A stretch of 5,180 bases of DNA, from NCBI GenBank assembly GCA_945861255.1, contig CAMAUG010000293.1, positions 1-5,180 on the forward strand. Reading direction: 5' to 3'. Shown here piece after piece: positions 1 through 5,180 of this stretch. The position numbers and the translations under genes were made by a program. This stretch comes from Candidatus Sulfopaludibacter sp. SbA3 (GTDB lineage Bacteria; Acidobacteriota; Terriglobia; Bryobacterales; Bryobacteraceae). The stretch's first letter is position 1; each line of letters opens with the position of its first letter. The notes under the pieces were generated by a model that was not told the origin of the DNA, made no database searches, and saw only the letters and a program-made list of their open reading frames with translations.

Positions 1-142
1 CAGGATCTCTTGGGAAATCCGGGGCATCGAACAAGGGCTGAAATCGATCCGGAACTTTCAAATCGAAAAATCCCAAAACACGACTTAACAGCCTGTGCTG
101 CTATGGCTTGCCGCCCATCCAGTTACGGTTAGCCGGACACTA
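1..142. mobile_element. Probable terminal segment of an insertion sequence (transposase not in window)
   Basis: No convincing gene lies here; only short open stretches are present, such as a plus-strand frame from the left edge to a TAA at 86-88. The permease frame entering from the right stops at a TAG at 140-142. On the minus strand that TAG begins the string TAGTGTCCGGCTAACC (127-142), which resembles the terminal inverted repeats I recall for some IS4-type elements. The permease homology ends at the same base. Base composition also changes, from strongly G+C-rich coding DNA to a more A-containing stretch. The element would extend to the left, and its transposase could lie on either strand. 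No second inverted repeat or target duplication is visible, so the identification is inference. Confidence 0.42.
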
Positions 143-1504
143 CTGGTCCACTCGATAGCCAAGATCCACGCGCGCCGCTGCCTGGAGTGCGTGCAGCAAG
201 CCGCCGCCCATCGCCACAGACGCCATGGCCAATGCGATTTGCAATGCCGTAAGTGCGTTTTGCGCGCCTCTCCGACGTGTGACTCGCGTGGCCGGGGCGT
301 GAACCGCGCGGTGCAGCAACAGCCACGGCGCTACGCCGCACACCAGCGCGCACAGCACCGCCGCCGCTGCCGCCGTCGTTGCCATCCGGGTGTCAAAACG
401 CGCGTCCATCGCCACACCCGCGTCGGAAGGCCACGCCACGGACTGCGCCAACAGTTGGACGAGCGAGATCGCCACCGGGAGGGCCCCCGCGACGCCGGCC
501 GTTGCGATCCATGCGCTTTCGCACAGCATCTCCGCCAGTATCCGGACGGGACGCGCTCCCAACGCGGCGCGGAGCGCGAACTCTCCTCGCCGCGCTTCCG
601 TCCGCAGCAGGATCAACCCACTCGCGTTGGCGCACCCAATGCCTACGCTCAAGGCCCCGGCTGCCAGCAACAGCAGCGCCAGCGTCGCGATCGCCGGGCT
701 TAAACGCTCGCGTGCCGCCGGCTCCGTAAGCACCACGACGGAGTGGTCGCGATTCGTATCCGGGTGGGCGTCCGCCAACCGCGCCGCCAGCGCCGTGGCT
801 TCCGCTTGCGCCTGCGCGGGAGCGACGCCGGGCCGCAACCGCGCATACAGCGAGAAGTACCGCCTCTCCCGCCGGTCCATCGGGTTTCCCGTGGAGGGCA
901 GCAATCCCGCGCGATATGCCCCGGCCGGCACGTAGAAGTCTTCATGTAGAAACCGGTCCAGGCCGAACCCGCGCGGGGCCACTCCAACGATGCGCAGCGG
1001 CGTGCCCGCGGCCTCCATCGTGCTCCCGATCGCGGCTGGATCGCCTCCCCACCGCGCCCTCCAGTAAGCGTCGCTCAGAATCGCCACGGGGGCGCGTTCG
1101 TCTTCCGGTTCGAAGGAACGGCCCAACTGCGGCTTCACGCCGAGCGAGGCGAAGTAACTCGTGGTTACCGCCAGTCCCATGCGCATCCGCGGAGTCTCGC
1201 CCACTTTCCCCACGGCCACCAAGACCTGGCACTGCGCGGCGATACTTTCGAACGACGTTAAGGAGCTTCGCGCGAAGTCTTCGTAGTCGGGGTAAGAAAC
1301 AAATCCCAGCGGATGCAGTTTGGAAGTGGTGAAGATCCGCACGATCTCCGCCGGACGTGCCACCGGCAGGGACCGGAGCAGGGTGGCATCGGCGACGCTC
1401 GAAAACGCCGCGGCGAGCCCCAATCCCACGGCCAGCGATCCGGCCGCCGCCGCAAAGAACTTGGGCTGCTTCAGCAGAAGCCGCGGCAGTGAGCCAATCA
1501 TCAT
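140..1504 (-). pseudogene. ADOP-type MacB/FtsX-like ABC transporter permease, truncated after its N-terminal half
   Basis: The reading frame encodes about 454 residues of an Acidobacterial duplicated orphan permease; full-length members run to roughly 800-900 residues. Numbering from the ATG at 1504: TM1 is about 16-38 (followed by LLRSLPVARP); a MacB periplasmic core spans about 40-264 and includes YFASLGVKPQLGRSF at 117-131; an FtsX domain has TM2 near 271-294 with CANASGLILLRTEARRGEFALRAALGA-type sequence after it, TM3 near 324-351 and TM4 near 375-397. TM5 (418-441) opens the second half, then the frame ends in VDLGYRVDQ and a TAG. The second periplasmic core and FtsX domain are missing. 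The start is uncertain: ATG 1504 or 1501 follows a weak GGGG, while in-frame GTG 1567 and ATG 1558 would add unrelated residues. The extended cytosolic N-terminus common in ADOPs is absent. Family members lack a fused ATPase and their substrates are mostly unknown. This copy is probably non-functional. Confidence 0.85.
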
Positions 1505-1506
1505 GA

Positions 1507-1857
1507 CGCCCCACGATAACCGCGCGACGCCATACTTGTGCCGCGCGCAAACGCCCATCACAAGCACCGCGCGGCATTTGCGGAAGAGCCGGAATGGCGA
1601 CCGGCAGGGCGTCCCGATGCGCTGTGAGGCAGCGGCAGCGGCACCGATGCACAGCCCACGGTGGCATTCCGAGCGCTACGGCAATGGCACCCTGCAGGGC
1701 GTTGGCCGCGCTTGCGTGGCGGTGGCAACGGTGCCGTGCACAGTCCGACGGTGGCATTCCGAGCGCTGCGGCAACGACGACTGGCGTGGCGCTCGGCGGC
1801 ACTTCCAATGCCGAATCGCCTTCGCTGCGGGCCGCGCGCTTTGCCGAGGGCACCCTG
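1507..1857. repeat. Gene-free block of degenerate 90-bp tandem units between lolA and the permease
   Basis: No convincing gene lies between the lolA stop and the permease start. Positions 1658-1686 and 1748-1776 are near-identical (27 of 29 bases), each beginning ACGGTGGCATTCCGAGCGCT, exactly 90 bp apart; weaker similarity continues on both sides (GTGCACAG/ATGCACAG and further). A third, more diverged unit begins at 1596 on the minus strand, keeping the 90-bp register (CATTCC...AAATGCCGCG). A fourth may lie at about 1777-1866. Read on the minus strand in one frame, the units give a 30-residue periodicity with ALGMPP, ALGMPP and then ALPQMP. That frame is not the permease frame and does not look like a folded protein. 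I infer an intergenic minisatellite or a decayed repeat-coding segment. Confidence 0.6.
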
Positions 1858-2499
1858 TTACTGTTTGGAAGAATCTATGAACTCGGCGCCCGCCGGTGGC
1901 GTGAAGCGGAACAGCGCGTCCTTGATCGCCGCGTCGATCGCCGCGTCCTTGCGCTCATTCTCAAACGTGAATTCGAGCACCGAGTTGTCATGCCCCTTCA
2001 CTTCCAGACGCCGGATCGAGAAATCCGGGCCAGTGAGGAAAGAGACCTCCGCGTAGGGCAGCTTGTCGGATTTCGGAATCGCCGTGATGTACACGCCGCC
2101 GTCCTCCGGATGAGCGCGGAACTCACGGAAATCGTCGGAAAAGTGCAGACGCCCCAGCAGGAACGCCAGCGGCGCGCGCAGGTCGTCGGCTTCCTTGAAT
2201 TTCATCTTTTCAGCGCGATTGTCCTGCGGCGTATAGCTGTAGATGAACTTGCCATCGGAGACGAACAGCTTCCCGGCCGGGGAGGTGTACTGCCAGCGCA
2301 TCCGTCCCGGCTTGCGCAGAAATAATTCGCCTTTCTCGACACGTTGGCGGCCGCGGGTCCGATAGGTTTCCGTGAATGAAAGTTGGAGCGCCTGCGCCCG
2401 GTTATAGCGGTCCTCCACGCCCTTGAGCGTGCGGGTTACGTCAATATCGGCGGCGCGCAGGGGTTGCAGTAGAAGGCCGAGGAATAAGACAATAGGCAT
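1858..2499 (-). CDS. lolA: LolA-family outer-membrane lipoprotein carrier protein (periplasmic chaperone)
   Basis: The 213-residue product matches LolA in length and layout. LolA carries lipoproteins released by the LolCDE transporter across the periplasm to the outer membrane, holding the acyl chains in a half-barrel cavity. Residues 1-16 (MPIVLFLGLLLQPLRA) are a short Sec signal peptide with likely cleavage after Ala16 or Ala17. Family hallmarks follow: KGELFLRKPGRMRWQYTSP at 56-74, the LFVSDGKFIYSYTP strand pair at 78-91, PLAFLLGR at 110-117, and a C-terminal FRFTPPAGAEFID at 197-209. The ATG at 2499 is the first in-frame start giving a signal peptide; a GGGA about 10 bases upstream is only a weak ribosome site. 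It is divergent from msrB. No lolB or lolCDE gene lies in the window. The family call is firm; a strict LolA role rather than a LolA-like one is inferred. Confidence 0.9.
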   Translation of the reverse strand: MPIVLFLGLLLQPLRAADIDVTRTLKGVEDRYNRAQALQLSFTETYRTRGRQRVEKGELFLRKPGRMRWQYTSPAGKLFVSDGKFIYSYTPQDNRAEKMKFKEADDLRAPLAFLLGRLHFSDDFREFRAHPEDGGVYITAIPKSDKLPYAEVSFLTGPDFSIRRLEVKGHDNSVLEFTFENERKDAAIDAAIKDALFRFTPPAGAEFIDSSKQ

Positions 2500-2547
2500 C
2501 TGTCATTCCCAGTGTACGGCTCAACGCAGGGGCCCGCGCGAGCTGTC

Positions 2548-2553
2548 AAGGAG
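2548..2553 (+). promoter_or_regulatory. Strong Shine-Dalgarno of msrB (AAGGAG)
   Basis: AAGGAG sits six bases before the ATG at 2560. It decides the start against the in-frame GTG at 2512, which would add 16 non-conserved residues and lacks a comparable site. Confidence 0.8.
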
Positions 2554-2559
2554 ATTATC

Positions 2560-2967
2560 ATGGCGAAGATCCAGAGAAACGACGCGGAGTGGAAGAAGCA
2601 ATTGACTCCCGAACAGTTCTACGTGGCCCGGCAGAAGGGCACGGAACCGGCATTCACCGGCAAGTATTGGGATCACCATGCGGACGGCATGTACCGCTGC
2701 GCGTGCTGCGGCGCGGAATTGTTCGATTCTCAAACCAAGTTCGAATCCGGCAGCGGCTGGCCCAGCTTCTTCGCGGCCGCCGACACCGCCAACGTGCGGA
2801 TGGAAGAGGACACCTCCCATGGCATGCGCCGCGTTGAGGTGCTGTGCGCGCAGTGCGACGCCCACCTGGGACACCTGTTTCCCGATGGGCCGCGGCCGAC
2901 CGGCCAGCGCTTCTGCATGAACTCCGCGTCACTCGATTTCACGTCGCGTGGCGATGGCAACGGGTAG
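2560..2967 (+). CDS. msrB: Peptide-methionine (R)-S-oxide reductase MsrB
   Basis: The product is 135 residues, normal for single-domain MsrB. The enzyme reduces the R-epimer of methionine sulfoxide in proteins, with thioredoxin as the usual electron donor. Two CXXC pairs bind structural zinc: Cys47/Cys50 in YRCACCGAELF and Cys96/Cys99 in LCAQCDAHLGHLFPDGP. The substrate pocket motif FESGSGWPSF is at 61-70 and DTSHGMRRVEV at 84-94. His102 and His105 lie in the active-site loop. The catalytic Cys119 is in RFCMNSASL, so all key residues are present. No signal peptide is visible, so it is cytosolic. The start is fixed by AAGGAG at proper spacing. It is divergently oriented to lolA across about 60 bp, and a small membrane-protein gene follows 67 bp downstream on the same strand, probably co-transcribed. 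Confidence 0.95.
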   Translation: MAKIQRNDAEWKKQLTPEQFYVARQKGTEPAFTGKYWDHHADGMYRCACCGAELFDSQTKFESGSGWPSFFAAADTANVRMEEDTSHGMRRVEVLCAQCDAHLGHLFPDGPRPTGQRFCMNSASLDFTSRGDGNG

Positions 2968-3020
2968 GGAGCGGCGCCGGTTCTTAAAGTTCCGAAAAGA
3001 GTCCGACGATCATCCCACAA

Positions 3021-3026
3021 GGGAGG
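3021..3026 (+). promoter_or_regulatory. Shine-Dalgarno (GGGAGG) of the 78-codon membrane-protein gene
   Basis: GGGAGG lies eight bases before the ATG at 3035. It favours this start over in-frame ATGs at 2948 and 2954, which overlap the end of msrB and would add an unrelated basic stretch. Confidence 0.7.
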
Positions 3027-3034
3027 ACGTATCT

Positions 3035-3271
3035 ATGGATCTCGCCGGGACTTTCATTCGCGAAGTCATCACCTTAGCCGGTTACGTGATGGTGTTCGCC
3101 GCCGTGTATAAGATAGTTCAAATCGCCACGGACTTGGGCGAAATCAAAGACTTGCTCAGGCGCGGTCAGACGCTGGCGTCGGTGACCCAGGGTACGGACG
3201 GACTCGCGGATGAGGAAGCCTACGCGGCGAAACTGCTGAAGTCCGTGCGCTCAGGGCAGGAGTCCGCATAG
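3035..3271 (+). CDS. Small single-pass membrane protein, function unknown
   Basis: I do not recognise a named family. The 78-residue product starts MDLAGTFIREVITLAG and has one hydrophobic segment at about 11-31 (VITLAGYVMVFAAVYKIVQIA). A charged amphipathic stretch follows (DLGEIKDLLRRGQT, 33-46), then a polar linker, and an acidic-to-basic tail with a short helix (DEEAYAAKLLKSVRSG, 59-74). The arrangement suggests a membrane anchor with a small soluble tail that could self-associate or contact a partner. Translation is supported by a well-placed GGGAGG and by normal-looking codon use. It lies 67 bp behind msrB on the same strand and converges on the mutarotase gene. A link to methionine-sulfoxide repair in the envelope is only a positional guess. 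Confidence 0.72.
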   Translation: MDLAGTFIREVITLAGYVMVFAAVYKIVQIATDLGEIKDLLRRGQTLASVTQGTDGLADEEAYAAKLLKSVRSGQESA

Positions 3272-3303
3272 CGACGGCCTACGCTTGGCATCGCGTTCCA
3301 ACG

Positions 3304-4425
3304 TCAGCGCGCGGAGAATTTGTAAACTGTCGTGGCGCGATAGGTGGCGCCGGGCTTCAATTCGCTGGAGGGGAAATTGGGCTTGTTAGGCGAGTCCGGA
3401 TAATGCTGCGTCTCCAGGCAAAGCGCGCCGCGCCGCCCGAATGTCTTGCCGTCTTTCCCCATGAGAGAGGCCGGTAAATTGTTGCCCGTGTAGAACTGGA
3501 CTCCCGGCTCAGTGGTCCAAACTTCCATCACCCTTCCGCTGCCTGCGTCATGAACCTCTGCGGCCTTCGCCAGGCTGCCGTTACGGCTCCGCAAGACGTA
3601 GTTCATGTCGTAGCCTCTGCCAAATTGGAGCTGGGGATCGCTCTGATCGATGCGCTCACCGACGGCGTGCGTGCTGGTGAAATCGAACGGCGTGCCCTTC
3701 ACCGGTCGTATTTCGCCCGTTGGAATGGAACCCTCGCCCACCGGCGTAAAATTATCCGCATGAATGGTCACCTGATGCTTCAATATATCGCCCGCGCCGG
3801 CACCCGCCAGATTGAAGTAGGAGTGATTGGTGAGATTCACGATGGTCGGGCGATCCGTGGTCGCGCTGTACTCGATCTTCAATTCGTTGTTCGGAGTAAC
3901 GGTATAGATCACCCGCGCCGACAGGGTGCCAGGATACCCTTCCTCGCCGTCTTTGCTGACATAGGTGAGCTCCAGACTCTTGCCCGACGGGCCGCTTACT
4001 TCACGGGCACTCCAAACGCGCTTGTCGAAACCTTTCAGGCCTCCGTGCAGCGCGTTGATTCCGTTATTTTGCGGCAGCTTGTAGGTCTTGCCTTCCAGCG
4101 TGAATTGAGCGCCGCCGATGCGGTTTGCGTAACGGCCGATAATGGCGCCAAGGTAGCCGGGCGCGCGCTCATAAGCGGCGAGATCGTTCAGGCCGAGCAC
4201 CACGTCGGCGTACTTGCCGGAGCGGTCCGGCGCGGTCAGTGAAGTAATAATTCCGCCATAGTTGATCACTTGCGCCCGCATCCCCTTCGCATTCGAGAGC
4301 GTGTAGATGTGTACCGGAGTTCCCTCCGAAGTGGTGCCAAAGAGCTTGCCTGAATTCTGGGCAAGGCCGGTTGCGGCGCAGAGGATCAGCAGTGCGGACG
4401 CGAGGGAACGCCGGAAGTGTTTCAT
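3304..4425 (-). CDS. galM: Secreted aldose 1-epimerase (galactose mutarotase)
   Basis: The 373-residue product is a full-length aldose 1-epimerase, which interconverts alpha and beta anomers of galactose, glucose and related sugars. Residues 1-22 form a Sec signal peptide (basic MKHFRRS, hydrophobic ALLILCAATG, cleavage after GLA). The cysteine is not in a good lipobox, so a soluble periplasmic or exported enzyme is likely. Conserved sites are present: GRYANRI at 97-103, NALHGG with His127, the general acid His201 in LTNHSYFNLAG, Asp273 in GYDMNY, TTEPGVQFYTGN at 304-315, and the catalytic base Glu338 in CLETQHYPDSPNKPNFP. The ATG at 4425 is chosen because it gives the signal peptide, although no Shine-Dalgarno precedes it. 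No other sugar-pathway gene is visible. The exact sugar specificity cannot be read from sequence. Confidence 0.94.
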   Translation of the reverse strand: MKHFRRSLASALLILCAATGLAQNSGKLFGTTSEGTPVHIYTLSNAKGMRAQVINYGGIITSLTAPDRSGKYADVVLGLNDLAAYERAPGYLGAIIGRYANRIGGAQFTLEGKTYKLPQNNGINALHGGLKGFDKRVWSAREVSGPSGKSLELTYVSKDGEEGYPGTLSARVIYTVTPNNELKIEYSATTDRPTIVNLTNHSYFNLAGAGAGDILKHQVTIHADNFTPVGEGSIPTGEIRPVKGTPFDFTSTHAVGERIDQSDPQLQFGRGYDMNYVLRSRNGSLAKAAEVHDAGSGRVMEVWTTEPGVQFYTGNNLPASLMGKDGKTFGRRGALCLETQHYPDSPNKPNFPSSELKPGATYRATTVYKFSAR

Positions 4426-4432
4426 GAGAGCT

Positions 4433-4438
4433 ATATTA
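4433..4438 (-). promoter_or_regulatory. Candidate -10 element (TAATAT) just upstream of galM
   Basis: On the minus strand TAATAT lies seven bases before the galM ATG, in an A+T patch unlike its surroundings. If used, transcription would begin at or next to the start codon, giving a leaderless or nearly leaderless mRNA, which fits the missing ribosome site. The -35 region is poor (TGAGCA at 18-bp spacing, three of six matches), so this is tentative. Confidence 0.3.
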
Positions 4439-4469
4439 ACCGGGATTAGCCTCGATTGCTCAGGGGGGC

Positions 4470-4486
4470 GTGCCCTGATCAGGCAC
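4470..4486. promoter_or_regulatory. Inverted repeat around CCTGATCAGG upstream of galM
   Basis: The 10-bp perfect palindrome CCTGATCAGG (4474-4483) is extended to GTGC/CAC arms with a one-base bulge. It sits in the 75-bp gap between the upstream ORF and galM, about 45 bp before the galM ATG. It could be an operator for galM. No T-run follows on either strand, so an intrinsic terminator is unlikely. A chance palindrome is possible. Confidence 0.25.
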
Positions 4487-4500
4487 TCTGCGCTGCACGA

Positions 4501-5010
4501 CTACGGGGGCATCGTCCGGCCGGAGGCACTTCGTCGCTTTGCCCGATCGAACAGCAGTGCAGCAGTGGACGCGAGCGTGGCTAGGAGACATGCGGCGCAA
4601 GAGATGGCCAAGAGAACCGACAACGCGAAAGGAAGAAAAGGGCCAATCGCGTATGCCGCAGCTGCGAACAGGAGGAAACCTGAAACGCTGCGCTTTGCGA
4701 ATCTCAGATTTCGCCTTCGCTGATGAGCATCCAGGGTGGCAAGCCCTTCGAGTGTCCAGGCTTTAGGAGAGGCCTCACTATACGCTTTAGCATAGGATAG
4801 TGGCTCATTCCCCGCTTCCACGGATCGGGCTTGTTTCCAGCGATGGACAAATCGATTTGCGGCCGCGACTTCCGCTTCCAGGTCGGTTTCTACCGGGCAC
4901 CACTGACTGAGGTTGACAAACTGCCCAGAGAACATTTCTAGCCTGGGATTCTGAATCTTTAACCTTACGTATGCCCTCTCGTCGTGGAACACCCGGATCA
5001 CATCACACAA
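4501..5010 (-). CDS. Hypothetical membrane protein with C-terminal two-helix hairpin
   Basis: I do not recognise this protein. As drawn it has 169 residues: a soluble, fairly polar N-terminal part (1-105), then two adjacent hydrophobic helices (about 109-126 and 127-153) separated by a Gly-Pro turn (IGPFLPF), and a basic tail (DRAKRRSASGR). This resembles small proteins with a cytosolic domain anchored by a tight hairpin. The start is weak: position 5010 is a TTG without a ribosome site. GTG 5001 and ATG 4935 are alternatives. The frame stays open upstream to a TGA at 5089-5091 but has no ATG, GTG or TTG there, although a purine-rich GGAGAGAGAGG lies at 5069-5079. Codon third positions are less G+C-rich than in neighbouring genes, suggesting a different origin or low expression. 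It lies 75 bp upstream of galM on the same strand. Confidence 0.6.
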   Translation of the reverse strand: MCDVIRVFHDERAYVRLKIQNPRLEMFSGQFVNLSQWCPVETDLEAEVAAANRFVHRWKQARSVEAGNEPLSYAKAYSEASPKAWTLEGLATLDAHQRRRNLRFAKRSVSGFLLFAAAAYAIGPFLPFALSVLLAISCAACLLATLASTAALLFDRAKRRSASGRTMPP

Positions 5011-5088
5011 CCGAAAGCGACGGCGAAAGACGACGACCCTTCCAAGCGTTCGCGTTACTGAGACGGTACCTCTCTCTCCAGAAACTAC

Positions 5089-5180
5089 TCACGCGGTGAC
5101 CTGGGGATGGGAGGCTGGAACAAGAGCGAATCCCAGGTGTGCTGCTTTTTTGTTGAGCAATGATATCTGCTGTTGGCGGT
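5089..5180 (-). CDS. Possible C-terminal fragment of a gene entering from the right edge
   Basis: A minus-strand frame runs from the window edge to the TGA at 5089-5091. Its 29 readable residues, including LLNKKAAHLGFALVP, have the composition of a normal protein C-terminus. It is in the same frame as the 4501-5010 ORF, separated from it by that TGA and by 78 bases (5011-5088) lacking a canonical start. A second minus-strand frame (5179 down to 5003) is also open here, so openness alone is not proof. Family unknown; the tail vaguely recalls transposase C-termini, which I cannot confirm. Confidence 0.3.
   Translation of the reverse strand, partial: RQQQISLLNKKAAHLGFALVPASHPQVTA

Noticed and set aside
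95..935. Plus-strand open frames opposite the permease (95-703, 379-729, 390-935)
   Set aside because: Their translations are Arg/Pro/Ala-rich with no domain signal, as expected for the antisense of G+C-rich coding DNA; the minus-strand frame has clear MacB/FtsX features.
942..1853. Minus-strand 303-codon frame overlapping the permease start and the repeat block
   Set aside because: Its second half is an out-of-frame reading of the permease and its first half is the 90-bp repeats; no continuous protein-like sequence.
1594..2325. Plus-strand 243-codon frame with GGIPSA repeats
   Set aside because: It is the repeat block joined to the antisense of lolA; the lolA strand has a signal peptide and full family motifs.
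2464..2493. Possible msrB promoter, TTGCAG and GACAAT with 18-bp spacing
   Set aside because: Only three of six and four of six matches to the sigma-70 consensus, and it lies inside the lolA signal-peptide codons; too weak to annotate.
3272..3303. Terminator between the convergent small membrane gene and galM
   Set aside because: The 32-bp gap contains only a short imperfect inverted repeat and no T-run on either strand.
3550..4242. Plus-strand 230-codon frame inside galM
   Set aside because: Antisense shadow; the minus strand encodes all aldose 1-epimerase active-site motifs.
5099..5151. Possible intrinsic terminator: ACCTGGG/CCCAGGT arms followed by a T-run
   Set aside because: The loop is more than 20 bases, the T-run starts seven or so bases after the stem, and no plus-strand gene precedes it.

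Overview
The window looks like chromosomal DNA of a high-G+C, Gram-negative soil bacterium, most probably an acidobacterium of the Solibacter/Bryobacter type. The clues are a MacB/FtsX-type permease of the kind massively duplicated in Acidobacteria (ADOP permeases), a periplasmic LolA chaperone (so an outer membrane), and a secreted aldose 1-epimerase. The taxonomic call is inference from gene content, not from a marker gene.

Layout, left to right. Positions 1-142 hold no convincing gene and look like the end of an insertion sequence. This end cuts an ADOP-like permease (minus strand, 140-1504), which keeps only its N-terminal half. Upstream of the permease, about 1507-1857 is a gene-free stretch built of 90-bp degenerate tandem units. 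Next is lolA (minus, 1858-2499). Across a gap of about 60 bp, msrB (methionine-R-sulfoxide reductase, plus, 2560-2967) runs the other way and is followed by a 78-codon gene for a single-pass membrane protein (3035-3271). A secreted galactose mutarotase (galM-like, minus, 3304-4425) converges on that pair. Behind it lies an unrecognised two-helix membrane protein (minus, 4501-5010) in visibly less G+C-biased DNA. At the right edge is the possible tail of another minus-strand reading frame (5089-5180).

Functionally these are mostly unrelated housekeeping or envelope genes: lipoprotein transport (LolA), repair of oxidised methionine (MsrB) and sugar anomer interconversion in the periplasm or outside the cell (GalM). 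They do not form an obvious pathway. The msrB and small-membrane-protein pair is the only likely operon. I see no RNA gene, CRISPR array or convincing new defence or biosynthetic system. The most interesting points are the interrupted permease, the 90-bp repeat block, the conserved-looking small membrane gene, and the start of the right-hand ORF, which has no clear canonical start codon.
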